Shown: in pieces, positions 1-7,762 of the stretch
How the letters are laid out: each line of letters opens with the position of its first letter
How positions within the stretch are numbered: the stretch's first letter is position 1
Origin: Lentisphaerae bacterium GWF2_57_35
GTDB taxonomy: Bacteria > Verrucomicrobiota > Kiritimatiellia > CAIQIC01 > GWF2-57-35
DNA length: 64,000 nt
Reading direction: 5' to 3'
Assembly: GCA_001804865.1 (NCBI GenBank)
Contig: MHBK01000019.1
Coordinates: 1 to 64,000, forward strand
Translations under genes and position numbers: made by a program
The notes under the pieces: model-generated
Database searches by the model: none
What the model was told of the DNA's origin: nothing
The model's input: the letters and a program-made list of their open reading frames with translations, nothing else

Positions 1-390
1 CCGCCCGACAAATCGACGAACTGCTGCCCGCCCAATTCCAAAAGGCCCACGCCCCCGCTTGATCTCGCCCTGGGTTCACCGGACGCTTACCAAGAAAGAA
101 TCCAGGAAGTCCCCATCACCTTCGAACCCCGTCCGAATGCCGCGCTGGCCAGAGCGGGCCTGGACCCCTGGGACACCTTGGGCTTGTTTACCGGCGTTCC
201 CTATCCCGACAGTCTGACCATCTCCCAACGGCTTCCGCCTCAGATCATTCTTTTCCTGGAAAACATTTGGAACTACGCGCAACATCATTTGCCGGCCTAT
301 CGAAATCAAGTCCGAAAGACCCTGCTGCATGAAATCGGCCACTATCTGGGGCTGGACGAAGAGGATCTAAGGAAACGGAAGTTGAGTTAG
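1..390 (+). CDS. Zincin-like metallopeptidase family protein (C-terminal part)
   Basis: The reading frame is open from the window edge, so the N-terminus lies outside. The C-terminus carries the zinc-protease motif HEIGH within TLLHEIGHYLGLDEEDL, followed by an acidic stretch, and an upstream block LGLFTGVPYPDS; this combination is typical of the small (about 120-150 aa) 'possible zinc metallopeptidase' family (DUF1025/Zincin_1). Substrate and role are unknown for this family. The first ~20 codons in this frame look unlike the family, whereas a neighbouring frame (bases 3-62) reads ARQIDELLPAQFQKAHAPA, which resembles the family's first helix; either an upstream gene ends there or the gene carries a frameshift. 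Confidence 0.75.
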   Translation, partial: PPDKSTNCCPPNSKRPTPPLDLALGSPDAYQERIQEVPITFEPRPNAALARAGLDPWDTLGLFTGVPYPDSLTISQRLPPQIILFLENIWNYAQHHLPAYRNQVRKTLLHEIGHYLGLDEEDLRKRKLS

Positions 391-429
391 CCCGGATTTC
401 TCACCGGGCGGTGAGAAATGCGGGTTAGG
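391..429. repeat. Palindromic interspersed repeat, copy 1
   Basis: Directly after the metallopeptidase stop codon lies an imperfect palindrome built on atttctcaccg / cggtgagaaat, flanked by cccg and cggg and followed by gttagg. The same sequence in reverse orientation recurs at 56750-56785. It sits between two convergent genes and could act as a transcription-stop hairpin or as a REP-type element; function is inferred only from structure. Confidence 0.6.
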
Positions 430-450
430 CCGTAAATTCAGCCCCATCCA

Positions 451-909
451 TCAAGACTCCTGGTCATAATGCAAGGCGTCGCGCAAGGCTTTAGTTTCTT
501 CTTTTTGCTCCATGGCCAAAAGTTGCTTGAACAAGTCTTTGACGTCTTGGGACACGGATTTCTCCGCCGCCTGCTTATACAAGGCGACGAGACACTGATC
601 CACCCGCAACGCCGTCTCCATAATGTCATCCGGCGACATATCCGGAGAAAGTTCCAAACATTCAAAGCACTTGGCGTGTTTCATTTCCGGCGGATATTTG
701 AACCACGTATTCAGCACCTTTTTGGAAGCGCCGTCCTCATAACGAGCAAGCGCCTCCACCATATTCTGCTCATGCCGGCTCATGTAGGTGAGCAACACCT
801 GCATTTTTTCGTTGGAAGCCAGCTCGCTGTTCTTCGTATAGTATTCGCTCAGGGCCTGATGAAACTGCCTCGCCCGGTCCAAAAGATCTCTAACTTTCTT
901 GAATGCCAT
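451..909 (-). CDS. Ferritin-like (rubrerythrin-type) helical protein
   Basis: A 152-residue all-helical protein with repeated acidic/histidine positions (ARQFHQALSEYY, SRHEQNMVEALARYE, MEQKEETKALRDAL) arranged like the two helix pairs of ferritin-like four-helix bundles. Only some of the usual E...ExxH di-iron ligands are evident, so metal binding is uncertain. A Shine-Dalgarno GAGGA lies 5 nt before the ATG. It follows the DedA gene by 18 nt on the same strand and is probably the last gene of the lipA-to-DedA run. A second ferritin-like gene occurs at 15755-16249. The cellular role is not clear. Confidence 0.6.
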   Translation of the reverse strand: MAFKKVRDLLDRARQFHQALSEYYTKNSELASNEKMQVLLTYMSRHEQNMVEALARYEDGASKKVLNTWFKYPPEMKHAKCFECLELSPDMSPDDIMETALRVDQCLVALYKQAAEKSVSQDVKDLFKQLLAMEQKEETKALRDALHYDQES

Positions 910-927
910 ACGGTCCTCTACCCAGCT

Positions 928-1596
928 CTAACGGCCCAATTCGGCCGCTTTGGCCGCCGCTTTTTTACGTCTGTAAAACCAAATATACGCCAAAATGAGG
1001 ATCGTGCAAAATAGAAGCGCCCAGACCGTCGCCTGCCGCGAGTAATAATGAATCAACTCCTGATTTTGCCCGGCCACATATCCGATCACGGTCAAAACAA
1101 CCATCCAAATGCCGGCGCCTAAGCCGGTAAAAAACAGGAAATGCGCCAGATTCATGCGCGCAATGCCCGCCGGCAGGGAAATATACTGGCGGATCACCGG
1201 AATCAGGCGTCCGGTGAAAGTTCCAATCTCGCCATGCGTTTGAAAAAACTTTTCGCCTTTTTCGAAATTCTTTTCCGAGATGAGCAGGTATTTGCCCCAT
1301 TTCAACAGCAAGGGCCGCCCCAACGCCAAGGCCAGGTAATAGTTGAACAAGGCGCCCAGCCAACTGCCGATGATGCCCATGAATATGGCCATGTAGATGT
1401 TCATCTCATGCCCTGGCACATAGTTGGCGGAGGCGAGATATCCCGGTGAAGACAGATACCCGGCCGGGATCATGACCACTTCGCTCGGAAACGGAAAACA
1501 GGAGCTTTCCAGAAACATCATGACGACAATGCCCCAATAACCCCACTGCCCGACCACCTGAACGATCCACTCCACCACATGCTCTAATAACTCCAT
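928..1596 (-). CDS. DedA/VTT-domain integral membrane protein
   Basis: A 222-residue polytopic membrane protein with the DedA hallmark FLESSCFPFPSEVVMIPAG near the N-terminus and the later G-RLIPVIRQYISLPAG block (FTGRLIPVIRQYISLPAG) that contains the conserved arginines. Members act in the inner membrane and are linked to undecaprenyl-phosphate or phospholipid recycling and envelope homeostasis. The C-terminus is basic (YRRKKAAAKAAELGR). It lies 30 nt downstream of the GT2 gene in an envelope-oriented run with an LpxL-type acyltransferase, which fits a lipid-carrier role. The exact substrate cannot be read from the sequence. Confidence 0.9.
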   Translation of the reverse strand: MELLEHVVEWIVQVVGQWGYWGIVVMMFLESSCFPFPSEVVMIPAGYLSSPGYLASANYVPGHEMNIYMAIFMGIIGSWLGALFNYYLALALGRPLLLKWGKYLLISEKNFEKGEKFFQTHGEIGTFTGRLIPVIRQYISLPAGIARMNLAHFLFFTGLGAGIWMVVLTVIGYVAGQNQELIHYYSRQATVWALLFCTILILAYIWFYRRKKAAAKAAELGR

Positions 1597-1626
1597 GATC
1601 GATAACCTTTCCTTGTTCTGTTTTCT

Positions 1627-2328
1627 TTATTGCACAATGCTTTGACGCTGGTGTTTTCGATATTTCCACAGCATGGCCAGAAACCGCCAGGTATCGGCCA
1701 GAGGATGAATCTTGCTTGTTTCGTCGCCGTAAATCGTCGCGATTCGGACCGAACTGATGCGGATGCCGCGCTCCGCCACATGGAGCAAGATCTCCGATTC
1801 CGCCGCAAATCGCTCGGAGGTGGCCGACACGAATGGAATCACATCGCACCGGTAGAGCCGATAGCCGCATTGAGTGTCGGGGACATATTGGCCCATCAGC
1901 CGGCTTAACATCCAACTCATGAGCTGGTTCGTCCATTTGCGCACGGCGGGCATGTGCGCCACATCCGCCATCCGGTTGCCCACCAGCACCGGGATGCCCG
2001 TCCGCACATACGCCTCGATAAAATTCGGTATTTCCACCGGATCGTGCTGCCCGTCGGCATCCATGGTAATGGCGACCTCAAACCCTTTTTCGCGCGCATA
2101 GCGAAAGCCCGTGTTGAGCGCCACGCCCTTGCCCTGGTTCTGCGGATGTCGCAAAACCATCGCCCCCGCCTGCTCCGCCTCGACCGCCGTGCGGTCGGAC
2201 GATCCATCGTCGATCACCACGACCTGGGGACAATACCGCCGGATCGCCGTCACCACATCCCGAATCTTCTTTTCTTCCCGAAAGGCCGGCACCACGATGC
2301 AGACCTTTAAATTTTCTTTGTTTTGCAT
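1627..2328 (-). CDS. GT2 family glycosyltransferase (polyprenyl-phosphate sugar synthase-like)
   Basis: A 233-residue GT-A fold protein. It opens with KVCIVVPAFREEKKI, has VVVIDDGSSDRT, and the metal-binding triplet in ITMDADGQHDP, as in dolichol/undecaprenyl-phosphate mannosyl- or glucosyltransferases. No C-terminal membrane helices are seen, so it is a soluble or peripheral form. The ATG at 2326-2328 is chosen because it starts 1 nt after the stop of the acyltransferase gene; an upstream in-frame ATG would overlap that gene by about 100 nt. Sugar donor and lipid acceptor are not determinable. Confidence 0.85.
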   Translation of the reverse strand: MQNKENLKVCIVVPAFREEKKIRDVVTAIRRYCPQVVVIDDGSSDRTAVEAEQAGAMVLRHPQNQGKGVALNTGFRYAREKGFEVAITMDADGQHDPVEIPNFIEAYVRTGIPVLVGNRMADVAHMPAVRKWTNQLMSWMLSRLMGQYVPDTQCGYRLYRCDVIPFVSATSERFAAESEILLHVAERGIRISSVRIATIYGDETSKIHPLADTWRFLAMLWKYRKHQRQSIVQ

Positions 2329-2329
2329 G

Positions 2330-3223
2330 TCATAAATCCGTCGATTGATGGCCCTGATTATGAGGATCGGAGGCCCAAAAGTCATCAAATATAAACCACT
2401 GGTAAGGCCGCTCGCCGATCTCTTTTTCAAGCACCGAACTAATCCGTTGCCTCAAGGCCTCTTCGGTGGGCTCGTTTTCAGGAAATATGGGGGGATGAAG
2501 CCGCAGCAGAAAGGTATCGTCCACCTGCCGGATCAAGAACCCCGGCACAATGGGCGCCCCGGTGTGTTTCGACAGCCAGGCCGGTCCCTTGGGCAAGCGC
2601 GCCGGCTTGCCGAAAAAGTCGATGCGATCGTCCCTCGTCGTAAAATCGCGATCCGCCAGCAAGGCCACCACCTCGCCCCGCTTGATGCTGCGCATAACGC
2701 CCAGCGCCGAGTGTCCCACGGGAATCAACTGCATCCCCCGACTCTCGCGCTGCGACTGAAAAAGCCGGTTGAGCTTTTCCACGCGCTGGGTCAACACCAG
2801 CGCCTTGAAACGATAACCCAACGCGCTCAATACCGCTCCGCCCAATTCCCAATTGCCGAAATGCGCCGTCAGCAGGATCACGCCCCGTCCCAACCGGACG
2901 CATTCGTCGAGATATTCGACATGCGCAATGCTCACCATCCGCCGGACGTCCTCCACGCTCAACATGGAATACCGAAAAAAATCGACCAGGTATTTCCCGA
3001 AGTATTGAAAGGTTTTGCGCGCCAAGCCTTCCAAGGCTTCGTCCGCCGGCTGGATTTTTTGGGCCTGGTAAATCTGCCGAAGATTGGCAATGACGGCCTG
3101 GCGTCCTGCATGATTATGCCGGTAAAACAAATCCGCCACCCGTAGTCCAACCCAGTAAGCCATTCGCATGGGGAGCATTCGACTCAGCATGGAAGCCGCT
3201 CGGTAAACCCAGTATTCAAACAT
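2330..3223 (-). CDS. LpxL/HtrB-like lysophospholipid (lipid A) acyltransferase
   Basis: A 297-residue membrane-associated acyltransferase. It has the HX4D/E motif in LLTAHFGNWELGG, the RG-type block SIKRGEVVALLADRDF, and the FFG-P-PKGPAWLSKHTGAPI segment typical of late Kdo-lipid A acyltransferases (lauroyl/myristoyl transfer). The start ATG at 3223 overlaps the preceding glycosyltransferase stop by 8 nt (ATGTTTGA), indicating translational coupling. Inferred to act at the cytoplasmic face of the inner membrane in lipid A or other glycolipid acylation. Confidence 0.85.
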   Translation of the reverse strand: MFEYWVYRAASMLSRMLPMRMAYWVGLRVADLFYRHNHAGRQAVIANLRQIYQAQKIQPADEALEGLARKTFQYFGKYLVDFFRYSMLSVEDVRRMVSIAHVEYLDECVRLGRGVILLTAHFGNWELGGAVLSALGYRFKALVLTQRVEKLNRLFQSQRESRGMQLIPVGHSALGVMRSIKRGEVVALLADRDFTTRDDRIDFFGKPARLPKGPAWLSKHTGAPIVPGFLIRQVDDTFLLRLHPPIFPENEPTEEALRQRISSVLEKEIGERPYQWFIFDDFWASDPHNQGHQSTDL

Positions 3224-4352
3224 GCGCGGCCCCCACCAGTTCCTTCGTCCGCAACTCCAGCGACGCCAGCACATGCCGGGCAATATCCAGAGCGGCATGG
3301 GGTTTGCCCAAGGCCAGCGCGCGTTCGCGCATCATGGTCAACAACTCTTTATTGCCCAGCAAGGTCGTCACGACCGGGTTTATATCGCGATCGTGCGCCA
3401 AGTGCACAGCCGCCCCATGACGGACCAGGACATCCGTGTTTCCCTGTTCCTGGCCCGGCAGAGGCCGTATGAGCAGCATCGGCAAGCCCACGGAGGCCGC
3501 TTCGGCCGCCGTCAAACCTCCGGGTTTGCTGATCAAAACGCTGGCCCGATGCATCAGCGCCACGACGTCCTTCACATAGCCTCGAATACGAATCGGATGG
3601 CGAAACGAATTGCGGTGGCGAATCAGCTTGGTGCGCAGGCGCCGGTTCGTGCCGGTCACGACATCAATGGTGAAATCCTGTACGCTGCGATCCAGTTGGC
3701 GAATCGTCCGCAAGCGAGCTCCCAAACCGCGACTGCCGCCCATCACCAAAACCCTCGGACCGTCTTCACGCGAGATTCGGGTTTTGCGTTCGGCGACAAA
3801 GCCCGGGTGAATCGGAATGCCCATCACATGCGTGCTCTTGCGCTCGATGCCCAGCCAGACCAGGCGTTCGGCCGCCGCCTCGTCGGCGACCACATATTCG
3901 ATCCTTGGCCCCTTCGACACCCAGAAACGGTGCGGAATGAAATCCGTGACCACGCCCCACAGCGGCAGCTCCAAATTGCGCCGCTCGGCATAGGCATTCA
4001 GCACGGCTAGAGGATGCGCCTGCGTACAGATGGCGGCATCCGGGCGAAAGGTTTCCATCAACTGCACCAGCGGCTTGCTGTTGCCCCGCTGAATCAACCC
4101 CCGGATTTTGCGGGTCAAATATTCGAAAAATGAATTATCGTAGAGCGCTTCCCAGACTTCCGGCGTTCGGCGGATGGTCACCATGTAGGTCTTTTGCAGA
4201 ATGGCGCTCCACTTGGGATGGCTGTATTCGAGCAAGTCCACGCACAGGGTTTCTACGGTGGGATCCAGCTTGTGCAAGGCAGACTCCACCGCACAGGCCG
4301 CCGAATGGTGCCCGCTATGGCGAACCAAATAGCATATAAGGATTCTTGCCAC
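3216..4352 (-). CDS. MGDG-synthase/MurG-like (GT28) glycosyltransferase
   Basis: A 378-residue GT-B protein. The N-terminus (RILICYLVRHSGHHSAA) has the HSGHHSAA loop found in monogalactosyldiacylglycerol synthases and processive diacylglycerol glucosyltransferases. TDFIPHRFW is the typical middle motif, and the C-terminal half has VLVMGGSRGLGARL and a donor-binding ISKPGGLTAAEAASVGLP. A GTG start at 4352 is preferred: it lies 7 nt after the lipA stop and behind a GGAGG overlapping the end of lipA; longer in-frame extensions would overlap lipA. Acceptor is likely a lipid, consistent with the neighbouring acyltransferase. Confidence 0.8.
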   Translation of the reverse strand: MARILICYLVRHSGHHSAACAVESALHKLDPTVETLCVDLLEYSHPKWSAILQKTYMVTIRRTPEVWEALYDNSFFEYLTRKIRGLIQRGNSKPLVQLMETFRPDAAICTQAHPLAVLNAYAERRNLELPLWGVVTDFIPHRFWVSKGPRIEYVVADEAAAERLVWLGIERKSTHVMGIPIHPGFVAERKTRISREDGPRVLVMGGSRGLGARLRTIRQLDRSVQDFTIDVVTGTNRRLRTKLIRHRNSFRHPIRIRGYVKDVVALMHRASVLISKPGGLTAAEAASVGLPMLLIRPLPGQEQGNTDVLVRHGAAVHLAHDRDINPVVTTLLGNKELLTMMRERALALGKPHAALDIARHVLASLELRTKELVGAAHV

Positions 4353-4359
4353 AAGTCGT

Positions 4360-5232
4360 CTAAGCCTCCGCCTTGGGATCGGTCGCGCGCCGGGCCAGTT
4401 CGTCGGCCTTGTAGGACGACCGGACCATGGGCCCTGCCGCCACCTCTTTGAAACCCATTTGCCGCGCTCGATCCGCCCAATGCTCGAATTCCGCCGGCGC
4501 ATAAAAATGTGCGACGGGAACGTGCCGTCGACTCGGGGCCAGATACTGTCCCAGCGTCAACAAGGAACAGCCGGCCGTCAGCAAGTCGTTCATCGCGGCC
4601 ATCAACTCCTCCTCGGTTTCGCCCAGCCCCAGCATGAGTCCCGATTTCACCCTCAGCGTCGGCCGCCATTCGGCCGCCTGCTTCAACACCCCCAGCGAAC
4701 ACCGGTAGGAGGCCTGCGGACGAATCGTCGCCTGCAATCGCTCGACCGTTTCCAAATTATGGTTGAAGACATCCGGTTGTGCCAAAAAAACTTTTTGCAG
4801 GGAGGAAGAATTTCCTTTGAAATCCGGTGTAAGTACTTCCACCGCAGCATTCGGACACTCCCGGCGAATGGCCAGAATAGTTTCCGAGAAATGTGCGGCG
4901 CCCCCGTCCGGCAAGTCGTCGCGCGTCACGCTGGTCAAGACCACATGCCGCAATCCCAGGGTCTTGGCGGCCCGCGCCACCTTTCCCGGTTCTTCCGCAT
5001 CGACCGCGCCGGGCAGTCCCGTTTTAACGGCGCAGAACAGGCAATTTCGCGTGCAGGTATCGCCCAAAATCATCACGGTCGCGGTCGCCCGATTCCAACA
5101 TTCATGCTTGTTCGGGCAACGCGCGCTTTCGCAAACGGTATGCAATCCCAGCGAGGACATCAAATGGTCCACCTGGGCATAACCGCTTTCCGTCCGCAAG
5201 GACGATCTGATCCATGAAGGCAACCTGCTCAT
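4360..5232 (-). CDS. lipA: Lipoyl synthase
   Basis: A 290-residue radical SAM enzyme that inserts two sulfurs into protein-bound octanoyl groups. Both iron-sulfur motifs are present: the auxiliary-cluster CESARCPNKHEC (CX4CX5C) and the SAM-cluster CTRNCLFC (CX3CX2C). The C-terminal RSSY motif that ligates the auxiliary cluster is also present (MVRSSYKADE). The ATG at 5232 gives a normal N-terminus; an upstream in-frame ATG at 5268 is possible. It heads the minus-strand run into envelope glycolipid genes, with which it shares no obvious pathway. Confidence 0.97.
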   Translation of the reverse strand: MSRLPSWIRSSLRTESGYAQVDHLMSSLGLHTVCESARCPNKHECWNRATATVMILGDTCTRNCLFCAVKTGLPGAVDAEEPGKVARAAKTLGLRHVVLTSVTRDDLPDGGAAHFSETILAIRRECPNAAVEVLTPDFKGNSSSLQKVFLAQPDVFNHNLETVERLQATIRPQASYRCSLGVLKQAAEWRPTLRVKSGLMLGLGETEEELMAAMNDLLTAGCSLLTLGQYLAPSRRHVPVAHFYAPAEFEHWADRARQMGFKEVAAGPMVRSSYKADELARRATDPKAEA

Positions 5233-5335
5233 CTTGGCGACCTTATTCGATTCTACAAGCCTGCGCAAGACTGGAACAGGTGCAACTACGAATCCACAGT
5301 TGACAGAGGCTTCCCATCAAGCTGAATATGCGGTC

Positions 5336-6055
5336 ATGATGCTTTTCCAGAATTATCACATGTCCAGCCCGACATCGATGATGCACATTCGGTGGGTGCA
5401 AAGGCTTGGACTCATTCCCATTTCTATCACGATCGCCATGATCCTGGCCAACCGCACGGGGGTCGGACCCGGTTTATGGACGGCTTTGGGATTGGGCGTG
5501 GGTCTTCAATTAATTCTCTGGGGTTGCAGCCGGCTCTATACGACCCACGAAAAACGAACTTTACTGGGCGATGCTCTCGTACGAATTCACGACCTGTGGT
5601 TTCCTTCGCTGGTTTTCTTCATCAAGTACGCCTTCATTGCCATTGCTCTTACCGTCCTCTGGCTCACGATCAATGAACTGGGCTTCCCGGCCTCGACCTG
5701 GCATTACGCGTTGTTTGTCCTTATCCTCATATTCCTGCCCATCGGACAAGTCCTGAGGGAAGTGGCCGGCGCCGACCCCGAGCCGAGGATTGAAGCCTGG
5801 GATAATGCCTGCCGCTGCCTCAACACGGTATTGATTACTATCGTGGCGGCCAACCTGACGTGTAATCTGATCGTGGCGCAAAGCTCTCCTTATGGAACCG
5901 AAACGGATGCTTTGGTCCTCATGATCTGGGTGCTGGCCATTCTGATCATGATCAGTTCCATGATCGTTTACTTGGGTCGAATTGTACGCCGCAAACGACC
6001 GTCCCCGCGCTGGAAACAGCGACAACCAAACTCGATAAGCGCGACGAAATTTTAG
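5336..6055 (+). CDS. Hypothetical polytopic membrane protein
   Basis: A roughly 240-residue protein with about six strongly hydrophobic segments (e.g. LGLIPISITIAMILA, FVLILIFLPIGQVL, MIWVLAILIMISSMIVYLG) and a basic C-terminal tail (RIVRRKRPSPRWKQRQ). No family is recognised. The frame is open back to 5234, but only a TTG is found there, so one of the ATGs at 5336/5339 or 5360 is the likelier start; none has a clear Shine-Dalgarno. A perfect TTGACA at 5300-5305 could be the -35 of its promoter, but no good -10 follows at the usual spacing. It is convergent with nadB. Confidence 0.55.
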   Translation: MMLFQNYHMSSPTSMMHIRWVQRLGLIPISITIAMILANRTGVGPGLWTALGLGVGLQLILWGCSRLYTTHEKRTLLGDALVRIHDLWFPSLVFFIKYAFIAIALTVLWLTINELGFPASTWHYALFVLILIFLPIGQVLREVAGADPEPRIEAWDNACRCLNTVLITIVAANLTCNLIVAQSSPYGTETDALVLMIWVLAILIMISSMIVYLGRIVRRKRPSPRWKQRQPNSISATKF

Positions 6056-6066
6056 ACCGCCCGGGA

Positions 6067-7665
6067 TCAACCGCCCGGCTGATCGCAAATCCGGGTATCG
6101 GTCGGCGTTCCGGGAAGCTCCTGGGGATAGTCCAGCGTGTAATGAAGTCCGCGGCTTTCCCTGCGCAGCATGGCCGAACGCACCACCAAAGCGGCTACGG
6201 CGGCAATATTTCGCAGTTCAAGCACATCCGCCGTAACCAAATAGGCCAGATAGTACTGGCGAATTTCCTGCCGCAGGTTGTTGATCCGGCGCAGGGCTCG
6301 TTCGAGGCGTTTATTCGTGCGGACAATACCGACATAATCCCACATGCAGGTGCGCAGTTCGTTCCAATTGTGCTCCACCACCACCGCCTCGTCGCTGGGC
6401 ACGGCGTCGTTATATCGCCAGGCCGGGATTTCGACGGTCGGGTGTTCGCGCGGCATCTGCGCAATGGTTTCCGCCGCACGATGTGAGCAGACCAGCGCTT
6501 CGAGCAGCGAGTTGCTGGCCAGACGATTGGCTCCGTGCAACCCGGTACAGGCCGCCTCTCCGCAGGCAAAGAGTCCTTTCAGCGCCGTCCGCCCGTCCAC
6601 CCCGGCTTCGACGCCGCCACAAAAATAATGAGCCGCCGGTACGACCGGAATGGGTTGCTTGGCCATGTTGAAACCATATTTCAGGCAAGCGGCATAGATA
6701 TTGGGAAAGCGTTTCTTCAAGAAGCGCGCCGACCGATGCGAAATGTCCAGATAAACGCACGTATCCCCGCGGGTTTTCATTTCGTTATCGATGGCCCGGG
6801 CCACCACATCGCGCGGCGCCAGGGAACCCCGCGAATCGTAGCGCTCCATAAAAGATTCCCCGGCGGTATTGATCAGCACCGCCCCCTCCCCGCGTACGGC
6901 CTCGCTGATCAAAAACGATTTGGCTGCCGGATGGTATAGGCACGTCGGATGAAACTGCACGAATTCCATGTTTTTGATCGGCAGGCCGGCGCGCCAGGCC
7001 ATGGCAATTCCATCGCCGGTCGCCACATCCGGGTTGCTGGTATAAAGGTATACTTTGCCGGCGCCCCCGGTCGCCAACACAGTGAAAGACGAACGGATAG
7101 CCAGGATTTCTCCCTTTTTTTGATCCAGGAAATATCCGCCGATGCAGCGGCTTTCCCCCGGCTGTTTCAGCCAACCGGTAGTGACCAAGTCAATCGCCAT
7201 CAAGTGATCCCGCAAGGTGATGTTGGCGTTTTCCGCTACCCGGTCCAACAACACGCGGATCATCCGTTGTCCCGTAATATCCCCGGCATGAAGAACGCGT
7301 CGGCGCGAATGGCCGCCTTCCTGGCCCAAATCATAGTCCTCGCCATGACTTTCCCGGCGCTCAAACGCCACTCCCAACGCTTCCAAATCCTGAATTCTGG
7401 CCGGGCCGGAGGAGATGATGGCGCGAGCGACCTCTTCGTTCGACAAATAGGCGCCGACCTTCATCGTATCCTGGACATGCTCATCGAAACTATCCTCCGG
7501 ATCGATGGCGCAAGCGATGCCGCCCTGAGCATAGTTTGAATTGCTTTCCACAGCCTCTTTCTTGCTGGCCACCATCACGCGTCCGTGACGCGATAAATTA
7601 AGGGCCGCCATGAGTCCCGCGAGGCCGCTGCCGATGACCAAATAGTCGTAATCGAGTGTCGTCAT
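6067..7665 (-). CDS. nadB: L-aspartate oxidase (de novo NAD synthesis)
   Basis: A 532-residue flavoprotein oxidising L-aspartate to iminoaspartate. Visible signatures: N-terminal dinucleotide fold DYLVIGSGLAGLMAALNL; SNYAQGGIA; the substrate-loop region QFHPTCLYHP; and AAHYFCGGVEAGVDGRT...GEAACTGLHGANRLASNSLLE near the C-terminal third, all diagnostic of NadB/succinate-dehydrogenase flavoproteins. C-terminal helical domain present, so full length. nadD lies at 14941-15558 but not adjacent. Single-gene unit facing the membrane protein gene. Confidence 0.95.
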   Translation of the reverse strand: MTTLDYDYLVIGSGLAGLMAALNLSRHGRVMVASKKEAVESNSNYAQGGIACAIDPEDSFDEHVQDTMKVGAYLSNEEVARAIISSGPARIQDLEALGVAFERRESHGEDYDLGQEGGHSRRRVLHAGDITGQRMIRVLLDRVAENANITLRDHLMAIDLVTTGWLKQPGESRCIGGYFLDQKKGEILAIRSSFTVLATGGAGKVYLYTSNPDVATGDGIAMAWRAGLPIKNMEFVQFHPTCLYHPAAKSFLISEAVRGEGAVLINTAGESFMERYDSRGSLAPRDVVARAIDNEMKTRGDTCVYLDISHRSARFLKKRFPNIYAACLKYGFNMAKQPIPVVPAAHYFCGGVEAGVDGRTALKGLFACGEAACTGLHGANRLASNSLLEALVCSHRAAETIAQMPREHPTVEIPAWRYNDAVPSDEAVVVEHNWNELRTCMWDYVGIVRTNKRLERALRRINNLRQEIRQYYLAYLVTADVLELRNIAAVAALVVRSAMLRRESRGLHYTLDYPQELPGTPTDTRICDQPGG

Positions 7666-7762
7666 TTTATTCTGGACAATTTACCCACCTAAATACTATG
7701 TTATTCGAAGGATATGGGTTGCGCTCCGCAAAGGGAAGAAATAATTAAGCAGAAAGCCTGGC

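Noticed and set aside
5234-5335. Upstream N-terminal extension of the membrane protein from a TTG at 5234
   Set aside because: The extra residues are non-hydrophobic low-quality sequence overlapping the lipA promoter region, with no ribosome-binding site.
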